DNA from: Yoonia sp. G8-12
GTDB taxonomy: Bacteria > Pseudomonadota > Alphaproteobacteria > Rhodobacterales > Rhodobacteraceae
Reading direction: 5' to 3'
Length of the DNA: 64,000 nt
NCBI RefSeq assembly: GCF_038443675.1
Contig: NZ_CP151762.1
Location: 2,666,001-2,730,000 of the forward strand
Position 1 is the stretch's first letter. The number at the start of each line of letters is the position of its first letter. Position numbers and translations under genes: made by a program. The notes below the pieces were generated by a model, which saw only the letters and a program-made list of their open reading frames with translations, did not search any database and was not told where the DNA came from. Of this stretch, positions 9,334 through 18,576 are shown in pieces.

Positions 9334-10923
9334 ATGAACAAATTCACCCGTAATGTAGCAGCTGCCCTGCTTGCTGTGCCGCTGCTTTCAGGCAGCGCGT
9401 TCGCCGAGACGCCCCCCGGCGTTCTGGTCGTTGCACAGAATATTGACGATATTGTCGCCATCGACCCTGCCCAAGCCTATGAATTCACATCCAGCGAAAT
9501 CATGGCCAACGTCTATGACCGTCTGATCCAATACGAGGCCGAAGATACAACTGCGCTTGTTGGCGGTCTGGCCGAAAGCTGGGAAATCGACGCGGCCAAC
9601 AAGACAATTACGTTCACCCTGCGGGATGGTGTTTCATTCCATTCCGGCAATCCGGTGCGTGCAGAAGATGTTGTGTTCTCCTTTAGCCGCGTTGTGACGC
9701 TGGCCAAGAACCCCGCGTTTATCCTGACCCAACTTGGCTGGACACCCGAGAACATGGGCGAAATGGTGTCCGCAGACGGCAACACCATCACCATCAGATA
9801 TACTGGCGACTATTCTCCAAACTTTGTGCTGAACGTTCTTGCATCCCGCCCTGCGTCTATTGTTGACCGCGAACTTGCCATGGCCAACGAAGTTGATGGC
9901 GATCTTGGCAATGCCTGGCTAAACCAGAACACCGCCGGTTCAGGTGCGTTTATTCTTGATACATATCGTCCGTCCGAACTGCTCCGTTTCTCGGCAAACG
10001 AGGACTATTATCGCGGCGCCCCCTTGATGGACTCGATCATTGTGCGCCACGTCGCCGAAGCCGCGACCCAGCAATTGTTACTGCAACAAGGTGATGTCGA
10101 CATCGCCCGCAACATGACACCGGAGCAAATCGCAAGTCTGCCGGATGACGGTTTTGACGTCGGAACCTATAAACAGGCCACCGTTCACTTCATCTCCTAC
10201 AATCTCAAAGTGCCAGAGCTGGACAACCCTGCTTTGTGGGAAGCATCCCGCTATCTGATCGACTACGACGGTCTGGCTGACACGCTGCTGTTGGGACAGA
10301 TGGAAAAGCACCAGGCCTTCTGGCCAGCGGGATTCCCGGGCGCATTGGAAGAAACACCGTTCAGCTATGACCCCGAGCGGGCCAAGCAGATTCTGGAAGA
10401 TGCACAGGTCGAACTACCCATTACGGTTGAACTGGATGTCTTCAACTTTGCCCCGTTCACCGATGTGGCGCAGTCCATTCAGGCAAGCTTTGCGGATGCA
10501 GGTATCAATTTTGAAATCAATCCCGGCACAACGGCAGGCATCATCACCAAGTATCGCGCCCGCGAACACGAAGCGATCATGCTCTACTGGGGGCCGGATT
10601 TTAACGATCCGCACTCCAACGCCAAGGCGTTCGCCTACAATGCTGACAACTCTGACGAGGCCTATATCTCCACAACCACATGGCGCAACGCTTGGGCCGT
10701 GCCGGAAGAGATGAACCAACGCACAATGGCGGCACTGACGGAATCCGACCCCGAAGCGCGCAACCAGATGTATCTAGACCTGCAGCGTGATGTGCAGCAA
10801 ACCGCACCGTTCTTCATCATGTTCCAAGGCATCTTGCAGATCGGCATGGCTGACAATGTCGAGGGCTACGTGCACGGCGCAAGTTCAGATTTGGTGTTCT
10901 ACCGTCTCGTCGAGAAAAGCTGA
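9334..10923 (+). CDS. ABC transporter substrate-binding protein, SBP_bac_5 family
   Basis: 529 aa from ATG 9334, chosen because CCAGGAGG stands seven to ten bases before it; an upstream in-frame start has no such site. Residues 1-25 are a Sec signal peptide ending ...GSAFA. The mature part carries the family-5 marks: LAESWEIDAANKTITFTLRDG and FHSGNPVRAEDVVFSFSR. These periplasmic proteins bind di- or oligopeptides, nickel, or amino-acid and opine-like compounds; the ligand cannot be read here. Transcribed away from its permease/ATPase operon and followed by a strong terminator. The four-gene operon on the other strand supplies the rest of the importer. Confidence 0.92.
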   Translation: MNKFTRNVAAALLAVPLLSGSAFAETPPGVLVVAQNIDDIVAIDPAQAYEFTSSEIMANVYDRLIQYEAEDTTALVGGLAESWEIDAANKTITFTLRDGVSFHSGNPVRAEDVVFSFSRVVTLAKNPAFILTQLGWTPENMGEMVSADGNTITIRYTGDYSPNFVLNVLASRPASIVDRELAMANEVDGDLGNAWLNQNTAGSGAFILDTYRPSELLRFSANEDYYRGAPLMDSIIVRHVAEAATQQLLLQQGDVDIARNMTPEQIASLPDDGFDVGTYKQATVHFISYNLKVPELDNPALWEASRYLIDYDGLADTLLLGQMEKHQAFWPAGFPGALEETPFSYDPERAKQILEDAQVELPITVELDVFNFAPFTDVAQSIQASFADAGINFEINPGTTAGIITKYRAREHEAIMLYWGPDFNDPHSNAKAFAYNADNSDEAYISTTTWRNAWAVPEEMNQRTMAALTESDPEARNQMYLDLQRDVQQTAPFFIMFQGILQIGMADNVEGYVHGASSDLVFYRLVEKS

Positions 10924-10945
10924 TTTCAGCGCTTCAAAAACAGAA

Positions 10946-10978
10946 ACAGCCGCCGGTGGACCGGCGGCTGTTTTGCTT
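10946..10978 (+). terminator. Rho-independent terminator after the binding-protein gene
   Basis: Perfect 11-base-pair stem (ACAGCCGCCGG with CCGGCGGCTGT), four-base loop TGGA, then TTTGCTTT. It begins 23 bases after the stop codon at 10923. Confidence 0.88.
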
Positions 10979-10996
10979 TGTGTTACTGCGGACTCT

Positions 10997-11677
10997 TTAA
11001 ACGTCGCTGAAGATCTGTGGATACATGAAACGGATCGCAGCATCATCCATCTCGGTCTTGAAGGCATGCTGGCTTGGCAGTGCAAGGGCACGCTCTGCTG
11101 CGGGACGCGCGTTCAGTTCGTCCATCAATCGATTGATATGGGTGAATTCCGCGGCGATCGTTTCGTCCAGCATAAACGGAATGCGCGGCGCCCACCCCCA
11201 GATTGCCATGTCAACGATCGTGTAATCATCACCAAGCATATAGCGTCCCTTGGCAAGTTGGTCGTCAATGATCTGCCAGTGTCTGCGCGCCTCAAAACGG
11301 TAGCGTTTGACGGCATAGGGGCTTTTGTCAGGTGCGAAGTGTTGAAAATGCACCGCCTGACCTGAATAGGGGCCAACACCCGACGCTACAAAAAACAACC
11401 ATGACAGCATCGGACCACGCAATTTGGGGTCTTTGGGTAGAAAAGTGCCCGTTTTTTCCGCCAGATAAAGTAGGATGGCATTGCTATCGAACAGTGAAAC
11501 ACCGTCATCAATCAGCGCAGGCACCTTTGCGTTCGGGTTGATCGACAGGAATTCCGGTGTGTGCTGTTGGCCAAGTTTTGTGTCCAGCGGCACAGGGCGG
11601 TAATCAATCCCGCTTTCTTCGAGAAACAACGCAACCTTCATCGGGTTCGGCGCTGCGTTAAAATAGAAATCAATCAT
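10997..11677 (-). CDS. Glutathione S-transferase family protein
   Basis: 226 aa, cytosolic. N-terminal thioredoxin-like domain (residues 1-80: MIDFYFNAAPNPMKVALFLEE..., with the cis-Pro in NAKVPALID and the Glu/Asp-Ser step replaced here by LFDSNAILLYLAEK) and an all-helical C-terminal domain with the N-capping box region VDMAIWGWAPR. It resembles the YfcG/Ure2-like group, which often act as disulfide-bond reductases rather than conjugating enzymes. It lies downstream of the M24 gene on the same strand, separated by a hairpin, so it may be transcribed on its own. A related GST is found at 58557. Confidence 0.88.
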   Translation of the reverse strand: MIDFYFNAAPNPMKVALFLEESGIDYRPVPLDTKLGQQHTPEFLSINPNAKVPALIDDGVSLFDSNAILLYLAEKTGTFLPKDPKLRGPMLSWLFFVASGVGPYSGQAVHFQHFAPDKSPYAVKRYRFEARRHWQIIDDQLAKGRYMLGDDYTIVDMAIWGWAPRIPFMLDETIAAEFTHINRLMDELNARPAAERALALPSQHAFKTEMDDAAIRFMYPQIFSDV

Positions 11678-11704
11678 GGAATGTCCTATCTAGAGAATGG
11701 TGAA

Positions 11705-11750
11705 AGACCGCGCATGCTTTGCAGTTGGCAAAAGCTGCGCGGTCTATTTG
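11705..11750 (-). terminator. Hairpin between the M24 gene and the GST gene
   Basis: Arms AGACCGCGCA (11705-11714) and TGCGCGGTCT (11736-11745) pair perfectly over 10 bases with a 21-base loop; short T tracts follow on both strands (TATTT on plus, TTTC on minus). A moderate terminator or attenuator for the operon ending at 11775. A second perfect 10-base inverted repeat with loop CGAT lies at 11770-11793, across the stop codon of the M24 gene. Confidence 0.55.
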
Positions 11751-11774
11751 GTATCGTGCAGTTCCTGCGCCTGA

Positions 11775-12923
11775 TTATTCGATAATAATCAGGTCCTGGA
11801 AACCAGATGTCAGCGCCTCTCCGCCATCAGGACGTGCAACAATGCAATCCTCGACACGGGCACTCACCGATCCGTCCTGGAAAATTGACGGCTCGATCGT
11901 AAAGATCATGCCTTCCTCAACCATGGTCTTGTCGTCTTTGGTCAGGAACGGCGGTTCATGTACGTCCCATCCGATGCCGTGGCCAAGACGGTGGCGGAAC
12001 GCAGCGCCATAACCCGCATCATCGATGACATCGCGTGCGGCCTTGTCGACCTCTTCACATGTGACAGCACCTGATTTCAGCGCGGCGATACCTGCCCGCT
12101 GGCTGTCCATAATCAGCTTGTGCACCAAGACCTGTTCTTCGCTTGGCTGACCAAAGCAGACGGTCCGGCCAAAGTCGTAGCACATGCCATCCAGAATAGC
12201 GCCAAAATCAAACAACACAGAGACCGGTGGTGTCAGCACCCGCGGCCAACTTGCCAGCTTATCGCCAAATTTTAGCGGATGGTTTGGACCCGTATTGTAA
12301 AGCGACGTGGTGAACGACGGCCCAAGCGAGCCATGCTTTTTCATCTGGTAGTCAATCTCTGACACCGCATCAAGTTCGGTCATACCGATCTTCATCTGCG
12401 CCACAGTCGCCGCAAATGCCTTTTCGGTGATGACACCCGCCATCCGCAGTTTCTCGATTTCGTCCGCGTCTTTGATGACCCGCATCGGACGCAAAAGGCT
12501 GGTGCCGGATGCGAACCGCGCGCCGGAAATGAGACTTTGCAGCTCGATCAGGGTTTCTGCTTCTGCATCGTCACTCACGGCAACAGTTGCACCATCTCTG
12601 ACATTCAGGTCCTTGATGATCTTGCCCACCATTTCGCGCGGATCATCCCAATCGCCCAGAACGCGCACATCCATACCGTCGCTGCCACCAATCTGGCCGA
12701 ATTCGGCAGTCATGCGCGGCAACGTCAGAATAGGGTCACGACCGGGTGCGACCCACATGCCTTCCAGCCACATACCGGGGTGCAGGTTGCGCCCGTAAGT
12801 CGGAATTTCACGGTGGATACCGGTCAAATAATCCAGATCAGTGCCCATCGGAAAGAAGATCAGATCGGCTTTGCCGTCGATCATTCCGAGGAACTTTTTC
12901 ATTCGTTCTGCATAGCTAGCCAA
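11775..12923 (-). CDS. M24 family metallopeptidase (Xaa-Pro aminopeptidase/dipeptidase-like)
   Basis: 382 aa using the TTG at 12923, which has AAGGAG seven bases upstream; an ATG seven codons later (12902) is the alternative. The C-terminal pita-bread domain keeps the five metal ligands: Asp in FDFGAILDG, Asp in CYDFGRTV, His in RLGHGIG, Glu in TIEPSIF and Glu in RVEDCI. The N-terminal half is the creatinase-like domain. Family members cut Xaa-Pro dipeptides or hydrolyse creatine and ectoine. It follows the ABC ATPase by 25 bases on the same strand, so the imported compound is probably its substrate. Confidence 0.88.
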   Translation of the reverse strand: MASYAERMKKFLGMIDGKADLIFFPMGTDLDYLTGIHREIPTYGRNLHPGMWLEGMWVAPGRDPILTLPRMTAEFGQIGGSDGMDVRVLGDWDDPREMVGKIIKDLNVRDGATVAVSDDAEAETLIELQSLISGARFASGTSLLRPMRVIKDADEIEKLRMAGVITEKAFAATVAQMKIGMTELDAVSEIDYQMKKHGSLGPSFTTSLYNTGPNHPLKFGDKLASWPRVLTPPVSVLFDFGAILDGMCYDFGRTVCFGQPSEEQVLVHKLIMDSQRAGIAALKSGAVTCEEVDKAARDVIDDAGYGAAFRHRLGHGIGWDVHEPPFLTKDDKTMVEEGMIFTIEPSIFQDGSVSARVEDCIVARPDGGEALTSGFQDLIIIE

Positions 12924-12948
12924 TTGTGAACTCCTTTTTGGCGGTGAT

Positions 12949-13917
12949 TTAGATAAGGTGGCAGGCGGCCTGGCGCGCCCCTCCGATGTCGCGCAGGGCC
13001 GGGCGCTGCACCTTGCATTGCGGTTGCGCCAGCGGACAACGCGGATGGAAATGGCACCCCTTTGGTGGATCGAGCGGTGACGGAATATCACCCTTGATCG
13101 GCGCATAAACGGTGCGGCGGCGATCCAGCCTTGGGACACCGTCAATCAGGGCGCGGGTGTACGGATGCTGTGGATCTGCAAAAATCTGTTCGGAAGGGCC
13201 ACTTTCGACAATCCGCCCGAGATACATCACGACAATGCGGTCAGAGATATGTTCAACCACACCAAGGTCGTGACTAATGAACACATATGTCAGCCCGAAC
13301 GCGTCGCGTAACTCCATGAACAGATTTACGATTTGCGCCTGAATAGAGACGTCCAACGCCGAAACCGCCTCATCACAGACAAGGATTTCGGGCCGCACCG
13401 CCAATGCACGTGCGATACCGATACGCTGGCGCTGGCCACCGGAAAACTGGTGCGCGAAACGGTCACGGAAACTGGCGTCAACGCCGCACCGGTCCATCAT
13501 GTCGGCGACATAGCCATCAAGCTGTTCGGGCGGCACGATACCATGCACCCGCGGCGCTTCACCGATCAGCTCCGACACCCGTTTGCGCGGATTCAAGGAC
13601 GAAAACGGGTCTTGGAAAATCATCTGCATCGGCAAAGCGCCGGTGGTTGACCCGCTTGCCTTGGTCATAATCTCACCCTCGGACGGATCAAGCAGTCCTG
13701 CCACCATCCGTCCCAAAGTAGACTTGCCGCAGCCGGATTCCCCGACTACGCCAAGAACCTCGCCCTTGTGGAGATCAAAAGATACGTCCTCGACGGCGTG
13801 AACAATGGGGCGGGGTTCAGCCAGCCCGATCCGGCACAATCCGCGGGCGATCAGGTCACCGCGACCGCCAAATCGTTTCGTCACGTTACGAACAGATAGA
13901 ATTGCGTCTGATGTCAT
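12949..13917 (-). CDS. Oligopeptide-type ABC transporter ATP-binding protein (OppF/DppF type)
   Basis: 322 aa from ATG 13917, which overlaps the stop of the preceding ATPase (ATGA). Walker A GESGCGKSTLGR, Q-loop MIFQDPFSSLNPRKRV, signature FSGGQRQRIG, Walker B ILVCDEAVSALD, and the C-terminal oligopeptide-permease extension with CHFHPRCPLAQPQCKVQ, whose four Cys can hold an Fe-S or Zn site. Full canonical length, unlike the shorter homologue at 5568. Confidence 0.92.
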   Translation of the reverse strand: MTSDAILSVRNVTKRFGGRGDLIARGLCRIGLAEPRPIVHAVEDVSFDLHKGEVLGVVGESGCGKSTLGRMVAGLLDPSEGEIMTKASGSTTGALPMQMIFQDPFSSLNPRKRVSELIGEAPRVHGIVPPEQLDGYVADMMDRCGVDASFRDRFAHQFSGGQRQRIGIARALAVRPEILVCDEAVSALDVSIQAQIVNLFMELRDAFGLTYVFISHDLGVVEHISDRIVVMYLGRIVESGPSEQIFADPQHPYTRALIDGVPRLDRRRTVYAPIKGDIPSPLDPPKGCHFHPRCPLAQPQCKVQRPALRDIGGARQAACHLI

Positions 13918-14888
13918 GCCAAATCCGCCGTTAAGGGGTGAAAACAACGCACGGATCGATCCGGACCAATCTCCCTCATTTCCGGCAGTGCCGCGCAGGA
14001 AAACGAGGCGTATTGGCACCGTGGCGCAAAGGAACACCCCGCAGGCAGATCAGCAAGCGACGGCATGCGACCCGGAATTTGCGTCAAACGCCCACCCCGC
14101 TGTCCACGGACGGGAACAGAATCTATGAGCCCACGCGTATAAGGATGCGCCGGTGCATCAAGCAGGTCATCGACGCTGCCAACTTCAACCACCCTGCCCG
14201 CGTACATCACCGCAAGGCGGTCCGCGATACCCGCCACAACCGCAAGGTCATGTGTAATCCAGATCAAGGCGGTGCCCCGATCACGGCAGAGGCTTTGGAC
14301 AAGCGACAAGATCTGCCCCTGGATGGTGACATCCAGCGCCGTGGTCGGCTCATCCGCAATGATCACATCCGGTTTGTGCAGCAGGGCAATCGCAATGGCG
14401 ACACGTTGGCGCATGCCACCCGACAACTCATGCGGATAGCTACGCAGCCGGCTTTCGGGGGCGGGAATCCCCACCTCATCCAATGCTGCGATTGCGCGTT
14501 TGCGCGCCTCAAGCTTGGTGAGCTTCTCATGCGCGCGCAGCGCGTCACGCATCTGTGTTTCAATCCGCAAGACCGGATTAAGGGTCATCATCGGATCTTG
14601 AAAAATCATCGCAATGCGCCGCCCGCGCAGCTGGCGCATCTCTTCTTCGCCATAGGTCAACACGTCCTGGCCATGCAGCAAGACCTGCCCGCCAACGACC
14701 TGCCCCGGTGGACTGATCAGGCGATTGATAGAGAAGCCTGTTAGCGTCTTTCCAGAACCGCTTTCCCCCACCAGTCCAAGGATTTCACCTTTGCCCACCG
14801 ATAAGGATACGCCTTGCAAGGCCGCAACCGTCAGGCCTTGCGTCATAAACGAAGTATGCAGATCTTTCACTTCTAGTACGGCTGTCAT
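13914..14888 (-). CDS. Oligopeptide-type ABC transporter ATP-binding protein (OppD/DppD type)
   Basis: 324 aa. Walker A GESGSGKTLTG, Q-loop MIFQDPMMTLNP, signature LSGGMRQRV, Walker B VIIADEPTTALD, and the C-terminal Cys-containing extension SFAPRCQYASFSC. Starts 10 bases after the DppC-type permease. With its partner and the two permeases it completes the second importer of the window. Confidence 0.92.
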   Translation of the reverse strand: MTAVLEVKDLHTSFMTQGLTVAALQGVSLSVGKGEILGLVGESGSGKTLTGFSINRLISPPGQVVGGQVLLHGQDVLTYGEEEMRQLRGRRIAMIFQDPMMTLNPVLRIETQMRDALRAHEKLTKLEARKRAIAALDEVGIPAPESRLRSYPHELSGGMRQRVAIAIALLHKPDVIIADEPTTALDVTIQGQILSLVQSLCRDRGTALIWITHDLAVVAGIADRLAVMYAGRVVEVGSVDDLLDAPAHPYTRGLIDSVPVRGQRGGRLTQIPGRMPSLADLPAGCSFAPRCQYASFSCAALPEMREIGPDRSVRCFHPLTADLA

Positions 14889-14898
14889 GACATACCTC

Positions 14899-15789
14899 TC
14901 ATAGTCGCGGATTCAGAACGTCACGCAGGCGGTCGCCCAGAACATTGGCGCTGATGATGATGGCCAGCAGCACTAGCCCGGGCAAAACGCTGATCCAGTA
15001 ACGACCCGATTGCAGGTAATCGAAACCGTTTGCGATGAGCAGGCCAAGCGATGGGCGCGTGGGCGGCAAACCAAGCCCGAGGAACGACAACGTGGCCTCC
15101 AACGAAATGGCCATCGCCATTTGCATCGTTGCAACAACCAAAATAGTCGGCAGGCAATTGGGAAGAATATGGCGGAACAGGATCCGCGCACCGCCAAGCC
15201 GTAACCCGCGTGCGGCATCCACATACTCCCGCGCGCCCTCAACCAAGGCCACGCCCCGCACCGTTCGCGCAAAATACGCCCACTGCACGACGACAAGCGC
15301 AAGAATGATGTTCTCTACCCCGCGGCCAAGGATCACCAGCAGGATAAGCGCAACAAGGATTGTCGGGAATGACAACTGCAGATCCACAATCCGCATCAGC
15401 AATGTATCAACCCAGCCCCGACGATATGCGGCGATCAGTCCGACGAAGGTCCCAAACACCAGCGCGATAAAGCCCGACAGCAGACCGACAATCAGCGAAA
15501 TACGGATACCGTAGAGCATCGCACTTAGCATGTCGCGCCCCTGACCATCCGTGCCAAGCCAATAGGTCATTCCAGAGAAACTCACACTGCCCGGTGGAAG
15601 CAAACTGTCCAGAATATCGACCTGCCGCAGGTCGTAGGGATTTTGCGGCGCAATCAACGGCGCACCAAATCCAAGAATGCAAAACAGGATGAATACCGCC
15701 AAGGCAATGACAGCGCTTGGCACTGATAGGAAACGACGGGCCAGCTCACGTGGCGATCCTGCGGTCGGGGCCTGCGAAAGATTGCTCAT
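14899..15789 (-). CDS. Oligopeptide-type ABC transporter permease (DppC/OppC type)
   Basis: 296 aa inner-membrane protein. Membrane helix SAVIALAVFILFCILGFGAP near the N terminus, then periplasmic loop with YWLGTDGQGRDMLSAMLYG, which marks the C-type subunit, and five further helices. Coupling loop is ALVEGAREYVDAARGLRLGG. Start overlaps the stop of the B-type permease (15786-15789). Confidence 0.92.
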   Translation of the reverse strand: MSNLSQAPTAGSPRELARRFLSVPSAVIALAVFILFCILGFGAPLIAPQNPYDLRQVDILDSLLPPGSVSFSGMTYWLGTDGQGRDMLSAMLYGIRISLIVGLLSGFIALVFGTFVGLIAAYRRGWVDTLLMRIVDLQLSFPTILVALILLVILGRGVENIILALVVVQWAYFARTVRGVALVEGAREYVDAARGLRLGGARILFRHILPNCLPTILVVATMQMAMAISLEATLSFLGLGLPPTRPSLGLLIANGFDYLQSGRYWISVLPGLVLLAIIISANVLGDRLRDVLNPRL

Positions 15790-16763
15790 GACTGGCTCCC
15801 GCCCAAGCGGACCCGCGGGTCAAGAAGCGAATACAGAATATCTACCAGCAGGTTCAAAATCACGAACATGAACACCACGAAGATCAGGTAGGCGACGATC
15901 AGGGGACGGTCGAGGACACCAATGGCATCAATCAACATCTTGCCAACACCCGGCCAGCTAAAGATAGACTCTACGACGACCGCAAAAGCGATGACGCCAC
16001 CGAACTCCATCCCCAGAACCGTCACGATCGGAATCAACAGGTTCTTCATGACATGGGTCATCAGAATGCGGCGCTCACGAATTCCGTTCGCACGGGCAAA
16101 CTTGATATAATCGGCAAAGATCACTTCGCGCATACCAGCGCGAGTCAGCCGGATGACAATGGCCATCATAATCAAGGACAGGGTGAATGCCGGCATAACC
16201 AGATGGTGCAACCCGTCCAATGTCAGCACGCTCAGTTCGACGCCGAAAACGTCCACCGTATCGCCACGCCCGATAGCGGGCAGCCAACCCAGTTGAACCG
16301 AGAATGTCAGGATCAAAATCAAACCAATCCAGAAGACAGGCAAAGAGAACGCAATCATCGAGAAAGCCATGATGATGCGGCTGATGATCCTGTCAGGGTA
16401 TAGCCCGGCCCAAATCCCCAAAGGCAGGCCAACGCCAAGTGCAATGGCAAGCGCGCAAAATGCGAGTTCCAGCGTCGCGGGCAACCGTTCAAAAATCAAG
16501 GACAGCGCAGGGATGCCATGGGTGAATGAGTTACCCAAATCACCCTGCAGAAGATTTTTGAGGAATATCAGATACTGCTGCCAAAGCGGTAGGTCCAAAC
16601 CAAGTTCCGCAATGGTCTTTGTCAGGCAAGCCTGATCGCATTCGGATGAGGCAAAGATGTAAACCGGATTTCCGATCACATTTACGCCGAAGAATACCAG
16701 CAACGTCATGACAAACAGGACGACGATTGCCTGTAGCACGCGTTTGATAATGAATTCAGCCAT
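15786..16763 (-). CDS. Oligopeptide-type ABC transporter permease (DppB/OppB type)
   Basis: 325 aa inner-membrane protein with an N-terminal helix (VLQAIVVLFVMTLLVFFGV), the periplasmic segment ELGLDLPLWQQYLIFL and GDLGNSFTHGIPALSL typical of B-type subunits, and five more helices; coupling loop KFARANGIRERRILMTHVMKN. It begins 29 bases after the binding-protein gene. Confidence 0.92.
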   Translation of the reverse strand: MAEFIIKRVLQAIVVLFVMTLLVFFGVNVIGNPVYIFASSECDQACLTKTIAELGLDLPLWQQYLIFLKNLLQGDLGNSFTHGIPALSLIFERLPATLELAFCALAIALGVGLPLGIWAGLYPDRIISRIIMAFSMIAFSLPVFWIGLILILTFSVQLGWLPAIGRGDTVDVFGVELSVLTLDGLHHLVMPAFTLSLIMMAIVIRLTRAGMREVIFADYIKFARANGIRERRILMTHVMKNLLIPIVTVLGMEFGGVIAFAVVVESIFSWPGVGKMLIDAIGVLDRPLIVAYLIFVVFMFVILNLLVDILYSLLDPRVRLGGSQS

Positions 16764-16792
16764 TGTTTCTTTGCCTCACCCGTTAATATCGC

Positions 16793-18400
16793 TTAGTCGA
16801 CCCGCGAAACGTCCAGCGCCATAGTGCGCTCATTGGTCCGCGGTGCATGCGCAAGACCGGCACGCATGGCCCAGTTGTTCACCTGAAAATGCAGCGGGAT
16901 AAACGCATAGTCGTCCATGCCGATGGTGATCGCCTCCTGCAGGATCCGCAGGCGCTCGGCATTGTCGACGGTCTGCTTGGCCAGCACTGAGCGCGCGTCA
17001 ACTTCGGGGTTCGAATAACGACCAAAGTTGCCGTTTCCGCCACCCGTCGCCGCGTTATACGTCTCAAGCGTACCGGAGACAGTATAGGTGGCCTCGCCAG
17101 CAACGGTGCCCCACCCTGTCAAAGACATCGAGAATTCGGGCACATCAAAACCGGGGATGGTCAGTTCATCGCCACGGATCAGGCGCGAAAAGAAGATGTT
17201 GCGCGGCATGGCGTCGACTTCGGTTTCGATGCCGACACGGCTCCACATCTGGGCAACAACCTCAAGAATTCGAGCATCGTTGACATAACGGTCGTTGGGT
17301 CCGTGCAGTACAATTTTGAAGCCTTCACCATAGCCGGCTTCTGCAAGCAAAGCCTGTGCAGCTTCTGGATCATAGGCATCCGCTTCGAGCGCATCTACAT
17401 ACCCGAAAAAGCCCGGTGGCACGATGTTGCGCGTTGGCAAGGACGCACCACCCATCACACGATCACGGATCGTATCGCGGTCAATCGCAAGGCTGAGCGC
17501 ACGGCGCACACGCCAGTCACGCATGGGGTTCGGCACCATGACGTTGCCATCATTATCGGTGATAAAGCGCTCAACGTGCTTGTAGCCTGGCATCAGATAG
17601 ATCAGCCGGTCTGCAGGGATCGTTGACACGACAAAGTCCGGATTTTCCTGCAGTTGCGGCAGATCAATCGTTGGTGGATAGTCGATCATATCGACATCAC
17701 CATTCAAAAGTGCCGCCAGACGGGACGTATCTTGTGTGATCGGACGGAATACGACCTGATCCCATTCGACTTCACCACCCCACCAGTTCGGGTTCTTGAC
17801 AACCGTCACACGGCTGCCGGGGCTATACTCTTCAAACATGAAAGGGCCCGTGCCAATGGTCGCAAGACCGCTATTGAAATCAACCGATTCAGTCACCCCT
17901 GTGGCAGCGTGTTCTGGAAGGATGGCCAACATAGCAAGGTCTTCGGCAACCGTCGGATAGGGTTCGGTCGTTGTGATCTGGATCGTGAAGTCGTCAAGCC
18001 GTGTCCACTGCTTTGCGCCCTTTTCCAGCTGGAATGCAGGCGATGCCGGCGCACCGGAAATACCCGCCCGCAGACGATCGAATGAAAAGATCACATCATC
18101 GGCATTGAACATTTCGCCATCATGCCACGCCACACCTTCGCGCAGTTTGAATTCCCAGGTAAGGTCATCAATCGGCTCCCAGGATACGGCAAGACCGGGA
18201 ATAGGCTGCGACGTCGCATCCAGTGCGACCAGTTTCTCAAAAATATGTTCGTGCACCTGAACGTCAGCGGATAGCTGGGTCCAATGGGGGTCCAGCGAAC
18301 TGGCTTCGGACCGAACGCCAATTGTCAGCACCTCTTGTGCGGCGGCCGGCAATGCCAGCGTCAACGACGCAACAAGAACGCCGGTTTTTAGAAAGCTCAT
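16793..18400 (-). CDS. ABC transporter substrate-binding protein, SBP_bac_5 family
   Basis: 535 aa from ATG 18400, with GGAGGA seven bases before it; the open frame runs further upstream but into the promoter region. Sec signal peptide about residues 1-22 (...LALPAAAQ). Mature part shows LTWEFKLREGVAWHDG and MFNADDVIFSFDRL of family 5. It heads the operon binding protein - DppB - DppC - DppD - DppF - M24 peptidase. Ligand unknown; the M24 gene suggests a Pro-containing or modified dipeptide. Confidence 0.92.
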   Translation of the reverse strand: MSFLKTGVLVASLTLALPAAAQEVLTIGVRSEASSLDPHWTQLSADVQVHEHIFEKLVALDATSQPIPGLAVSWEPIDDLTWEFKLREGVAWHDGEMFNADDVIFSFDRLRAGISGAPASPAFQLEKGAKQWTRLDDFTIQITTTEPYPTVAEDLAMLAILPEHAATGVTESVDFNSGLATIGTGPFMFEEYSPGSRVTVVKNPNWWGGEVEWDQVVFRPITQDTSRLAALLNGDVDMIDYPPTIDLPQLQENPDFVVSTIPADRLIYLMPGYKHVERFITDNDGNVMVPNPMRDWRVRRALSLAIDRDTIRDRVMGGASLPTRNIVPPGFFGYVDALEADAYDPEAAQALLAEAGYGEGFKIVLHGPNDRYVNDARILEVVAQMWSRVGIETEVDAMPRNIFFSRLIRGDELTIPGFDVPEFSMSLTGWGTVAGEATYTVSGTLETYNAATGGGNGNFGRYSNPEVDARSVLAKQTVDNAERLRILQEAITIGMDDYAFIPLHFQVNNWAMRAGLAHAPRTNERTMALDVSRVD

Positions 18401-18510
18401 TTGGTTTGTCCTCCGTGTTGGATGAAAGGAGCGCCGGTCGCCCCGAAGCTGAAGCGGCTGCGCATGACAGGTCTTTTTTCGCGCTTTGAGATCAAGTTTT
18501 TGATTCGCAT

Positions 18511-18529
18511 ATTTTACTGTCAGTAAAAT
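18511..18529. promoter_or_regulatory. Perfect 19-base palindrome ATTTTACTGTCAGTAAAAT
   Basis: Nine-base arms around a central T, with no mismatch, 111 bases upstream of the binding-protein start at 18400. Size and symmetry fit a dimeric regulator site. Not seen at the other ABC operon, so it may serve a second regulator. Confidence 0.5.
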
Positions 18530-18576
18530 ACTTTTAGTAAGCAAGTGACCTTTATGTCTAGTAATTTTCACTATGT

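Noticed and set aside
13938..14744. 268-codon plus-strand frame
   Set aside because: Antisense to an ABC ATPase with all motifs present; no protein character of its own.
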